From the NCBI GenBank assembly GCA_965221505.1, contig CBDCSI010000001.1:2356001-2420000 (forward strand): a DNA stretch of 64,000 bases, in the 5' to 3' direction. Each line of letters begins with the position of its first letter. Position 1 is the stretch's first letter. The translations under genes and the position numbers were made by a program. The notes under the pieces are model-generated. The model saw only the letters and a list, made by a program, of their open reading frames with translations, was not told the DNA's origin and did no database searches. Of the stretch, positions 54,648 to 62,827 are shown piece after piece. The stretch comes from CAZPXZ01 sp965221505. GTDB lineage: Bacteria; Pseudomonadota; Alphaproteobacteria; Rhodobacterales; CAZPXZ01.

Positions 54648-54961
54648 GGTGGTTCCTCCTTGCGTTGCCGGGCCCCGAAGCCGCGACGATACCGCTCCGC
54701 GGGGGCGTCGGGGATCATATCACCAATCGCGGGCACTGCCACCGGCGCGGAGAGATCGCCTTCGACGCGACCGGGCCCCCGTGCGTTCCTCCGCACCGCA
54801 TCGCGCCGGCCTGCGCCTCTGCCGGGCCGTCCCGCCGCATCGAGGGGGTGCGGCATGCTGACGGGAGGCGGCTGCCGGTACGGCGTTCGCGATCGTGCCG
54901 GGCCTGCGACCCTGCTATGATCCGCGCCGCTTCCGGCCCCCGAACGCAAGGAGACGCCCGC
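54648..54961. promoter_or_regulatory. divergent leader region of infC and a DAO gene
   Basis: These 314 bases hold the infC ribosome site (54655-54661, minus strand) and, on the plus strand, a TATGAT-like minus-10 just before CCGCGCC about 40 bases ahead of the ATG at 54962. No gene is credible here. Confidence 0.4.
54655..54661 (-). promoter_or_regulatory. ribosome-binding site deciding the infC start
   Basis: AAGGAGG on the minus strand is a near-perfect anti-16S match. Its seven-base spacing to ATC 54647 and poor spacing to ATG 54632 argue for AUC initiation. Confidence 0.65.
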
Positions 54962-56266
54962 ATGCGAAGCTCGTGCGACGCCGTCGTCGTCGGCGCAGGC
55001 ATCATCGGCGCCGCGACGGCGCTCGAACTGGCGCGGCTCGGGTATCGGACCGTCAGCGTCGACCGCCTGCCGGCCGCCGGCTACGGCCCGACGTCCGGCT
55101 CCTGCGCGATCGTCCGCGTTCACTACTCCACCTTCGACGGCACCGCGTTCGCCTCTGAGGGTTACCACCTCTGGCGAGACTGGCAGGAGTATCTCGAGAC
55201 CAGGGACGAGCGCGGCGCGGCCCGTTTCGTCGAGTGCGGATGCCTGGTCATGAAGACCGCGCAGAACGGCCGGCTCGAGAAGCACGTCGGACTCTCGAAG
55301 GAGCTCGGCGTGCCGTTCGAGGAATGGGACGCCGCCGGCATCCGCGATCGGCTCCCGATCTACGACACGCGCTGTTTCGGGCCGCCGCGGCTCCTCGGCG
55401 ACGCGGAATTCGGCAAGCCGACCGGAGGGGAGCTCCCGGGCGGCGTCTTCTGGCCGACAGCGGGCTACGTCACCGACCCGCAGCTGGCGACCCACAATCT
55501 GCAACGCGCGGCGGAGGCGAAGGGCGCCGTCTTTCTCTTCGGGGCGAACGTCGTCGAGGTTCTGCAACACGGGGGTCGGGTCGCGGGGGTCGCGCTCGAG
55601 GACGGCACCCGGATCGCGGCGCCCGTCGTGATCAACGTAGCCGGTCCCCACTCGGCACGGATCAACGCGATGGCGGACGCGCTGTCGGACATGACGATCC
55701 GGACCCGTGCGCTTCGCCAGGAAGTGGTGCACGTCCCCGCGCCGGAGGGGTACGACTTCGAGAACCGGGGCCTCGTGGTGTCGGACAGCGACATCGGCTG
55801 CTACGTTCGGCCCGAAACGGGCAACCGGATCCTGATCGGAAGCGAGGATCCCGTGTGCGATCCGCGGGAATACGTCGACCCCGACGACTACGACCGGGCG
55901 TTTACGGAGCAGGGAACGACCCAGGCGTACCGATTCGGGCAGCGGGTCCCTTCCCTCGGCATTCCGGCGAGCCTCGGCGGCGTGGTCGACCTCTACGACG
56001 CGTCCGACGACTGGATCCCCATCTACGACAAGAGCCGGATTCCGGGCTTCTACATGGCGATCGGCACTTCCGGCAACCAGTTCAAGAACGCGCCCGTGGC
56101 CGGCAGGCTGATGGCCGAACTGATCGACTACTGCGAGAACGGCGCCGACCACGATCGGGAGCCGTTACGGTTTCGGCTCCCGCATATCGGGCGCAGCGTG
56201 AACGCCGGGTTCTATTCGCGGATGCGCAAGGTGAACCAGGAGAGCAGCTTCTCGGTTCTCGGCTGA
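54962..56266 (+). CDS. DAO-type FAD oxidoreductase (sarcosine/dimethylglycine-type)
   Basis: A 434-residue flavoprotein. CDAVVVGAGIIGAATALELARLGY binds FAD; TSGSCAIVRVHYS resembles the flavin-attachment neighbourhood of sarcosine oxidase-type enzymes; VINVAGPHSARINAMA and the C-terminal YMAIGTSGNQFKNAPVAGRLMAELI complete the fold. The ATG at 54962 has AAGGAG eight bases upstream. It is monocistronic, divergent from infC. Substrate unknown: N-methylated amino acids or related amines are likely. Confidence 0.83.
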   Translation: MRSSCDAVVVGAGIIGAATALELARLGYRTVSVDRLPAAGYGPTSGSCAIVRVHYSTFDGTAFASEGYHLWRDWQEYLETRDERGAARFVECGCLVMKTAQNGRLEKHVGLSKELGVPFEEWDAAGIRDRLPIYDTRCFGPPRLLGDAEFGKPTGGELPGGVFWPTAGYVTDPQLATHNLQRAAEAKGAVFLFGANVVEVLQHGGRVAGVALEDGTRIAAPVVINVAGPHSARINAMADALSDMTIRTRALRQEVVHVPAPEGYDFENRGLVVSDSDIGCYVRPETGNRILIGSEDPVCDPREYVDPDDYDRAFTEQGTTQAYRFGQRVPSLGIPASLGGVVDLYDASDDWIPIYDKSRIPGFYMAIGTSGNQFKNAPVAGRLMAELIDYCENGADHDREPLRFRLPHIGRSVNAGFYSRMRKVNQESSFSVLG

Positions 56267-56499
56267 GGCGACGGAGCCCGCGGGCGCGGCCTGCCGCCGG
56301 CATAGCGGCCGTCGATTCGTACCAGCCTCGGCCCGATGCGGACATCGCCCCAATTCGGCTTTTCCTAGGGCGAATCCCCGAACGGGACGGTACGCAGCCC
56401 GCTTCCCGGTAGCCCCGGTCGACGTATGCCGTCGGTCCCGCAGCCCTATGGGAACCGCTTCGGCGCCCGGACGGTCGGCCGTTCGGACCGCTTCGTTGC

Positions 56500-57288
56500 C
56501 TATACCTCGTGCTCTCGGAAGAACCTGATCCAGGATCCCGCGGGAATCCCGCAAACAGGCTCCTCCAGCATCGCCCGAATGTATTCGTCCATGATGCCGT
56601 AGCGAGCCAATCGACCGAAATTTCCGCCTGAATCGTAATTTGGCTTGTCGGATATCAGATCGCTCTTGGCCGGATACGGGCGTGCGTCGTCGGGTGTCCT
56701 GATTCCCGTGTCGCTTCTCGTGCCGCGCTCATGTTGCCAGTAGTGATTACGCTTCTCCGCACAGTATCGCGCAGGCTGCACGAACGGACGCAATACGATC
56801 GGCGACCCCGAGAGCACATAAGACAAGAGCCACGGCACGACGACCAGAATGTCCCACGGGTTGCATGCGTCTCTCGTAGCCGTGAAGCGATAGGTCGGCA
56901 CGCGTTCTCGCGCCAGAAGATACCAGCCCTTCAACTCGATCCCCATCAGAGGAACCGTCCCGTTGTCCGTGGATTGCAGGCGTACGTCCGGAAACGTTTG
57001 CGGATGACGTACGAAGGAGTACGTCTGATATCTCGATTCGGGATCCCAGACCGGTCGTAGGTCGTTCAGCGTCTTGACGACCGATACCTCGATCGCTGCG
57101 GCAAGGGGGGCGTTCAGCGTAAAAATGTCCGTCGCGAGCAGTCCCTCGATCCTGGTCGGCATCTCGAATCGGCTCGGGATCGAGAAGAGCGCCCTTCGGA
57201 CACCCTTCCAGAGATCGTAATGTTCCCATTCAACGGGGTCGGCCGGATTGGGAGCCACGGGCTTCGGCAAGTCGCTTGACGGCGGCAT
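56500..57288 (-). CDS. type II restriction endonuclease (PD-(D/E)XK)
   Basis: A 262-residue protein whose middle holds FPDVRLQSTDNG followed by LMGIELKGWYLL, giving Pro100-Asp101 and Glu118-Leu-Lys120 with the usual spacing for a PD-(D/E)XK nuclease. NPWDILVVVPWLLSYVLSGSPIVLRPFV and KRNHYWQHER are similar to restriction-enzyme proteins of unknown specificity. The ATG at 57288 is preferred because GGAG lies seven bases upstream; a start nine codons earlier is open. It overlaps the methylase gene by 59 bases. Its base composition is visibly less GC-rich than that of its neighbours, a sign of lateral transfer. The pairing with a methylase supports the call. Confidence 0.78.
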   Translation of the reverse strand: MPPSSDLPKPVAPNPADPVEWEHYDLWKGVRRALFSIPSRFEMPTRIEGLLATDIFTLNAPLAAAIEVSVVKTLNDLRPVWDPESRYQTYSFVRHPQTFPDVRLQSTDNGTVPLMGIELKGWYLLARERVPTYRFTATRDACNPWDILVVVPWLLSYVLSGSPIVLRPFVQPARYCAEKRNHYWQHERGTRSDTGIRTPDDARPYPAKSDLISDKPNYDSGGNFGRLARYGIMDEYIRAMLEEPVCGIPAGSWIRFFREHEV

Positions 57289-58300
57289 GATAGAACTCCG
57301 GTATGATTTCGGCACTTCGGCAAACTCGGCCCGAACGCCAGGAACTCACGAGAGCGGGACACAATCCGCCGAACGGTTCCCAGACGACATCGCCCGGATC
57401 GGTGCAGACTCGGATCGTCAGGTCGACCAGCGCCATGGGTTTCTGACTTCCGTGAAGGCTCTTGAACTTCCAGCGCATGGAACTCCGCTCGCCGTCGACC
57501 CGTTCGGCGCCGCCGACATGCGGATGTCGCCAAACGTTGGTGGTTCCGACGGGGCAGTTGAATTTCGCTCGTTGACGGGACCATTCGGAGGCCGTATACG
57601 GGCGGATTCCGTTGCCGCTGAAGTACGGTCGACCGGACGGATCCCCATGTGTGTTGGCGTAGTCCGCCAGCGCCACAAAAGATTCCGGCGGCGGAAAGTA
57701 CCAGAGGTGGTCAGCCGTGAGGTACTTTCGCGTCGCGGCGTTCGCAACCCCGCACGCGTCGTTCGCCAGACGCAAAGGCAAGCCGGACCGCTTCCATTCG
57801 TGTCGGAGCCATGACTGCATCGACATCCCGCCGAACCGCGGCGGCCTTACGTACTGAACGCAAACCTCTGTGGTAACCGGCAGCTTTCGCAGAGTTCTGG
57901 TGTTGGCGTTTCCGGCGATGTGCCCGAGTCCCTTGTCCCAGACGTGACAGTTCCTGTACTCCCACCCGAAATCCTGCAGGACAGGATGAACGGTAGCCCA
58001 GCCGATTTCCGTGTTCCAGAACCAGAGTGTCGTTTGCGGTGTCGCCTTCTCCGACCATGCGCGAACGTGCGGGGCGTACCACTCGGCCAATCCGTCGGTC
58101 GCCGGCAAGTCCCCGGGATAACCGCCGACGCCATAGGGTCCGTCGCATACGATGCAGATCGGCGACGGCCATTCGCCGTACAGGCTCTCTGCCGGGCCGA
58201 GGCAAACCTCCACCGCGCCGCGCCGAAACCGCTCCGGACTGGCCGGTGCCGGCTCGGGAACCAGACCCCGTTCGACCCGGACGGCCGGAAGTGCGGTCAT
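57230..58300 (-). CDS. DNA methyltransferase (N4/N6, beta-type motif order)
   Basis: A 356-residue amino-methyltransferase. The catalytic motif IV reads CDGPYGVGG (Asp53-Gly-Pro-Tyr56) near the N-terminus. Near the C-terminus come GSQKPMALVD (motif X) and DVVWEPFGG (motif I, residues 304-312), then AEIIPEFYHAAVKRL. This circular order with motif IV first and I last is the beta class. The FxGxG element is modified (FGGLC). Start ATG 58300 lacks a clear ribosome site, and the frame is open 44 codons upstream. It protects the host from the overlapping nuclease; recognition sequence unknown. Confidence 0.85.
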   Translation of the reverse strand: MTALPAVRVERGLVPEPAPASPERFRRGAVEVCLGPAESLYGEWPSPICIVCDGPYGVGGYPGDLPATDGLAEWYAPHVRAWSEKATPQTTLWFWNTEIGWATVHPVLQDFGWEYRNCHVWDKGLGHIAGNANTRTLRKLPVTTEVCVQYVRPPRFGGMSMQSWLRHEWKRSGLPLRLANDACGVANAATRKYLTADHLWYFPPPESFVALADYANTHGDPSGRPYFSGNGIRPYTASEWSRQRAKFNCPVGTTNVWRHPHVGGAERVDGERSSMRWKFKSLHGSQKPMALVDLTIRVCTDPGDVVWEPFGGLCPALVSSWRSGRVCRSAEIIPEFYHAAVKRLAEARGSQSGRPR

Positions 58301-58558
58301 GCTCGGGAACCCGGCAACGAACTCTCGTCCGGTTTGCCGTCCCGGCGTCTCGATTCGTCTCCGCCGACGGTCAACGCGCGAATAGTTTGACGGGCGGAGA
58401 TTTCCTGGCCGGCGAGACGAGCGCTTTCGCAACGGCTCCGGTCGGGCGAGTACGCTGCCATGCGTCTATCCTCTCCTGGTCCTGTCGAATCGTCTCGCCG
58501 GAGAGCAACTGCCCGGAGTCCGGCGACGAACGCACCGGGGTCGCCTCCGGCTCTCGCG

Positions 58559-59326
58559 TCATCCGCCCGCAAGCGCGAGCACCTCTTCCACGGCGCTTCG
58601 AATCAAGTCCAGCTCCCGAGAGCCGCTCATGCGATGGTCGGCGCCCTTTACCAGTACCAGCCTCGCGTCCGGACACTCCAGCACGCCGAGCGCACGAATC
58701 GCGGTGTCGGCAGGAACGTCGACGTCCGCGGTGCCGTGCAGGAGCCGGACCGGCCCAGAGACCGGACAAGGCCGATCCAGTACGCGCCTGTTTGCGCCGT
58801 CCTCGATCAGACGGCGCGTGATGACGTAGGGCGAATCGTATTCGCTGGGCATGGTAGTCCGCCCCTCGCGTTCGAGTTCCTGACGCTGCGAGCGCGACAA
58901 TTCCTCTTGCAGGATCCGAGCCGTGAAATCCGGCGCGGCCGCGATTCCGACGATCCCGGCCGCGTCGACCCGGTCGTCGCGCGCGAGCAGGAGCGCGATC
59001 CATCCGCCCAGGGACGAACCCACCAGAATCTGCGGCCCCTCGGTCAGGCCGCGAATCGCCCGCTCCGCATCGTCCGCCCAGTCGCCGACGCATCCCTCCT
59101 CGAACCGACCGGAGGACTCGCCGTGGCCGGTGTAGTCGAATCGAAGAAACCCATGGCCGGTCTCGCGGGCCCAGGCTTCCAGATACGTCGCCTTGGTTCC
59201 CGTCATGTCCGAGCAAAGCCCGCCCAGGAACACGACGCCCGGACGGGAGGCCCTTGAGGCGTCCGGAGCGACGAGGGAGTACGCCAGGCGGCGTCCGTCG
59301 TCCGTTTCGAGAACGCTCGAATTCAT
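58559..59326 (-). CDS. alpha/beta hydrolase
   Basis: A 255-residue hydrolase with the nucleophile elbow VGSSLGGW, the acid in LLHGTADVDVP and the His in KGADHRMS. FLGGLCSDMTGTKATYLEAWARETG forms the oxyanion-loop region. Relatives are annotated as carboxylesterase or peptidase S9-like; specific substrate unknown. The ATG at 59326 is favoured over one two codons upstream because GGGGAG is spaced eight bases from it. Confidence 0.82.
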   Translation of the reverse strand: MNSSVLETDDGRRLAYSLVAPDASRASRPGVVFLGGLCSDMTGTKATYLEAWARETGHGFLRFDYTGHGESSGRFEEGCVGDWADDAERAIRGLTEGPQILVGSSLGGWIALLLARDDRVDAAGIVGIAAAPDFTARILQEELSRSQRQELEREGRTTMPSEYDSPYVITRRLIEDGANRRVLDRPCPVSGPVRLLHGTADVDVPADTAIRALGVLECPDARLVLVKGADHRMSGSRELDLIRSAVEEVLALAGG

Positions 59327-59642
59327 CGTCATGGCTCCCCGTACTCCCTCCGGCCCCAATCCCGCCGAGCGCAGTGCGCGCGCCGCGGCCGAGAAGACCG
59401 GCCGTCCTGCGGCAGCGGCCGTCCCCCGCCCCGTATGCGCACCCCCGCATAGTATCCCACGATCGCGCACAAGCGTCCGCCTGGCGCGATTCGATCCGCC
59501 ATGCCGGCGGGCGGGCGACGCCCTGCCGTCGGCGCTATGATCTGCCGGTTTTTCCGCCCCTGCCAGTCCGGGCCCATGCCGACGTCGCGGTGTCCGCAGC
59601 CGGCCGGAGGGGCCGACCCGCCGAAGACGATGGACCGAACCC
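59327..59642. promoter_or_regulatory. divergent leader between hydrolase gene and thrS
   Basis: A TATGAT minus-10-like element occurs at 59536-59541, about 100 bases before the thrS ATG. The leader contains no obvious T-box or attenuator hairpin that I could establish. No gene is seen. Confidence 0.4.
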
Positions 59643-61604
59643 ATGTCGCAGTCGATTTCTGTTGCGCTCCCCGACGGCTCGCGCCGCGAATACGCGGCGC
59701 CGGTGACCGGGATGGACGTGGTGCGCGACATCGGTCCCGGGCTGGCGCGGGCGGCGCTCGCCTGCCGGATCGACGGCAACCTCTCCGATCTCTCGCTCCC
59801 GATCGAGAGTGACGCTTCGTTCGAAGCGGTGACGATTCGAGACGAGGCGCCGGCCCTGGAGCTGCTGCGTCACGACTGCGCCCATATTCTGGCGCGGGCC
59901 GTTCAGGACCTCTGGCCCGAGACTCGGGTGACCATCGGCCCTGTCATCGAACACGGCTTCTTCTACGATTTCGATCGGGACGAACCCTTCACCGAGGCGG
60001 ACTTCCCGCGCATCGAGGCGCGGATGCGTGAAATCGTCGCGCTGGACGAACCGGTTCGACGCGAAGTCTGGACCCGGGACGAAGCGATCGCGCATTACCG
60101 CAAGACGAACGAACCGTTCAAGGTCGAGTTGGTGGAGGCGATTCCGGACGGCGAAGAGATCCTGATGTACTACCACGGGCCCTGGCTCGACCTGTGCCGG
60201 GGACCTCACCTTGCGCGCGTCGGCCAGATTCCGTCCGATTGCTTCCGCCTCACCTCGGTCGCGGGCGCCTACTGGCGCGGCGACAGCAGCCGGAAGATGC
60301 TGCAGCGGATCTACGGGACGGCGTGGCGTTCGCGCAAGGAACTCGAAGCGCATGTCCAGCGGCTCGAAGAGGCTCGGCGGCGCGACCATCGGGCTCTCGG
60401 CCGCAAGCTGGATCTCTTTCACTTCCGCGAGGAAGCGCCCGGCATGCCGTTCTGGCATCCGGACGGCTGGATGGTCTGGCGGGAGCTGGAAGCCTACATG
60501 CGCAGGCGCCTGGACGCGGCCGGATACGTGGAGGTTCGCACCCCGCAGGTGGTGGATCGCTCGCTCTGGGAACGCTCCGGGCACTGGGAGAAATTCCGCG
60601 AGCATATGTATCTGACGGAGGTCCAGGAGGAACGGGCGGGCGAGCGCCGGGTCAACGCGCTGAAGCCGATGAATTGCCCGTGCCACGTGCAGATATTCAA
60701 CCAGGGCCTGCGTTCCTGGCGCGACTTGCCGCTTCGAATGGCCGAGTTCGGCTCCTGCCACCGGTTCGAGCCGTCGGGCGCGATGCACGGGTTGATGCGG
60801 GTTCGGGGCTTTACCCAGGACGACGCCCACATATTCTGCACGCCGGAACAGATCGCGTCGGAAACCGAAGGGTTCATCGACCTCCTTTCTTCGGTGTACG
60901 AGGACCTGGGTTTCGCGGACTTCACCGTCAAGTTCGCCGATCGCCCGCCGGTCCGTGCCGGCGCGGACGAGGTCTGGGACCAGGCGGAGGCGGCGCTGCG
61001 GGACGCCACGGCCGCGACCGGACGGACCTGGGAAGAGAACCCCGGCGAAGGCGCCTTCTACGGACCGAAGCTCGAATTCGTGCTGACCGACGCCATCGGC
61101 CGGGACTGGCAATGCGGCACCCTGCAAGTCGATTTCGTGCTGCCGGACCGGCTCGACGCGGAGTACGTGACCGCCGAGGGAAGCAAGCAGCGCGCCGTCA
61201 TGCTTCATCGCGCCATTCTCGGATCCTTCGAGCGTTTCATCGGCATCCTGATCGAGAACTACGCAGGTCGATTGCCGCTCTGGCTCGCGCCCCGGCAAGT
61301 CGTCGTGTCGTCGATCGTATCCGACGCCAACGACTACGCGAGGGCCGTCGCGGATTCCTGCGCGGCCGCGGGGCTTCGCGCGCGCACCGACCTGAGAAAC
61401 GAGAAGATCAACTACAAGGTCCGGGAACACTCGGAGCGCCTCACGCCCGCCATCTTCGTCGTCGGGCGGAAGGAAGTCGCCGAGGGCACCGTGTCGGTCC
61501 GGCGCCTCGGCGGATCGAAGAGCGAGGCCCTGCCGACGGAGCGGGCGATCGCGTCCCTCGCCGCCGAAGCGACGCCGCCGGATCTGACGCGCGGCGCCGG
61601 ATAG
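59643..61604 (+). CDS. thrS: threonyl-tRNA synthetase
   Basis: A 653-residue class II synthetase of usual length. The order is a TGS domain (residues 1-60), an editing domain with HDCAH and later CRGPHLARVGQIPSDCF, and a catalytic core with MNCPCHVQIF (zinc Cys), the motif 2 region FGSCHRFEPSGAMHGLMRVR, FTQDDAHIF and motif 3 GSFERFIGILIENYAG. The end is an anticodon-binding domain (APRQVVVSSI to YKVREHSERLTPAIFVVG). In many bacteria thrS and infC are adjacent; here they are 5 kb apart and divergent. Confidence 0.96.
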   Translation: MSQSISVALPDGSRREYAAPVTGMDVVRDIGPGLARAALACRIDGNLSDLSLPIESDASFEAVTIRDEAPALELLRHDCAHILARAVQDLWPETRVTIGPVIEHGFFYDFDRDEPFTEADFPRIEARMREIVALDEPVRREVWTRDEAIAHYRKTNEPFKVELVEAIPDGEEILMYYHGPWLDLCRGPHLARVGQIPSDCFRLTSVAGAYWRGDSSRKMLQRIYGTAWRSRKELEAHVQRLEEARRRDHRALGRKLDLFHFREEAPGMPFWHPDGWMVWRELEAYMRRRLDAAGYVEVRTPQVVDRSLWERSGHWEKFREHMYLTEVQEERAGERRVNALKPMNCPCHVQIFNQGLRSWRDLPLRMAEFGSCHRFEPSGAMHGLMRVRGFTQDDAHIFCTPEQIASETEGFIDLLSSVYEDLGFADFTVKFADRPPVRAGADEVWDQAEAALRDATAATGRTWEENPGEGAFYGPKLEFVLTDAIGRDWQCGTLQVDFVLPDRLDAEYVTAEGSKQRAVMLHRAILGSFERFIGILIENYAGRLPLWLAPRQVVVSSIVSDANDYARAVADSCAAAGLRARTDLRNEKINYKVREHSERLTPAIFVVGRKEVAEGTVSVRRLGGSKSEALPTERAIASLAAEATPPDLTRGAG

Positions 61605-61613
61605 GCCGTGGCG

Positions 61614-61658
61614 GAGCCGAATCGGGGCGGTCGCACGACCGAATTCGCCGTTCGGCTC
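61614..61658. terminator. nested inverted repeat between convergent thrS and dehalogenase genes
   Basis: GAGCCGAA (61614-61621) pairs with TTCGGCTC (61651-61658), and within it CGGTCG-CA-CGACCG (61628-61641) forms a tight hairpin. It lies just after thrS and over the last bases of the convergent gene. No T run follows, so it would be a bidirectional structure or a Rho-assisted stop. Confidence 0.4.
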
Positions 61659-62592
61659 AGCCTCCCGTCAATCCCCGTTCCGGCGACGCTCTCTCCGCCC
61701 GGGCCGATGCGGGACCGAGAAAGAACGAAATCAGGGCGCGGGCGGTCGCCTCGGGCGCCTCTTCCGGCAGAAAGTGGCCGCAGGGCAACGCGAACCCTTC
61801 GACCTGCGCGGCGTAGCGCTTCCAGACCGCGAGCACGTCGTAGAGCGTCCCGACCACGCCCCGCGCGCCCCAAAGCGCCAGGAGCGGCATGCCGAGCCGG
61901 CGTCCCGAGTCGCGCGCGTCGTGAACCAGGTCGATCGTGGCCGCAGCCCGATAGTCCTCGCAGGTCGCCGCGACGCATTCGGGATCCCGAAAGCAGCGAA
62001 CGTATTCCGCGACTGCCGCCTCGCTGAACGTCCTGTCGTCGCCGGAACTCCAGGCGCCGATTTTCCGCTTCAGGTAGAACTCCGGATCGGCGCCGATCAG
62101 CGTCTCCGGAAGCGGCGCCGGCTGGATCAGGAAGAACCAGTGGTAGTAGCGGGTCGCGAACTCGCGCTCGGCCTCCGCGTACATGTGCTCGGTGGGCACG
62201 ATGTCGAGTACGGCGAGGGCGCGGACCCGGTCAGGAAAGTCGCGCGCCATCCGGTGGGCGACCCGCCCTCCCCGGTCGTGCCCCGCGACCGCGAACCGTT
62301 CGTGGCCGAGGCTGCGCATCATCTCGACCTGGTCCCGCGCCATCGCGCGCTTGGAATACGCCGCATGCGAGTCGTCCGAAGGCGGTTTGGAGGAATCCCC
62401 GTAGCCTCGCAGGTCGCTTGCGACGACGCGAAATCCCGCCTCTACGAGCGAAGGCGCGACCCGGTGCCAGCATGCGTGCGTTTGCGGATATCCGTGAAGC
62501 AGCAACACCGCCGGGCCCGTCCCCGTCGCACGAACCCGCAAGGTCACGCCCCCGGAAACCTGCACCCTCCGATCGGCGAATCCCTCGAACAC
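61657..62592 (-). CDS. fluoroacetate/haloacetate dehalogenase-family alpha/beta hydrolase
   Basis: A 311-residue protein. All residues known for fluoroacetate dehalogenases can be matched: nucleophile Asp106 with Arg107 and Arg110 in GHDRGGR, Asp130 in VLDIVPT, halide-binding His151 and Trp152 in YYHWFFL and Tyr214 in CEDYRAA, and His273 in CGHFLPEEAP. DLRGYGDSSKP is the usual oxyanion-side loop. The enzyme would replace the halogen of a haloacetate by hydroxyl. Some relatives prefer chloroacetate or act on other esters or epoxides. No transporter or resistance gene accompanies it. The 3' end overlaps the nested inverted repeat. Confidence 0.85.
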   Translation of the reverse strand: MFEGFADRRVQVSGGVTLRVRATGTGPAVLLLHGYPQTHACWHRVAPSLVEAGFRVVASDLRGYGDSSKPPSDDSHAAYSKRAMARDQVEMMRSLGHERFAVAGHDRGGRVAHRMARDFPDRVRALAVLDIVPTEHMYAEAEREFATRYYHWFFLIQPAPLPETLIGADPEFYLKRKIGAWSSGDDRTFSEAAVAEYVRCFRDPECVAATCEDYRAAATIDLVHDARDSGRRLGMPLLALWGARGVVGTLYDVLAVWKRYAAQVEGFALPCGHFLPEEAPEATARALISFFLGPASARAERASPERGLTGG

Positions 62593-62756
62593 GAACCCCT
62601 CCCGCGGCCGGACGCCGCCCTGTCCCTTGCGCCCCAGCCTATCGCCGGTTCGGGTCGCGCCCTCCGTGCCCGTCGAATTCGACGGCGGGAGCGAACCCGT
62701 TGCGGGCGCGTTCCGCTCCGAATCCGTGCCCCTCCGGGCGCTTCGGGTACAGTTTC

Positions 62757-62783
62757 TTGTCGGCCGCCTTCATCCGCTATACT
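62757..62783 (+). promoter_or_regulatory. possible sigma-70 promoter for acs
   Basis: TTGTCG (62757-62762) and TATACT (62778-62783) are 15 bases apart, slightly short. The minus-10 match is good and lies 45 bases before the acs ATG. Confidence 0.45.
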
Positions 62784-62827
62784 GCCGGCCGGACAGCCGT
62801 TTCGAAACTGTCGCACGGAGGGCGACC

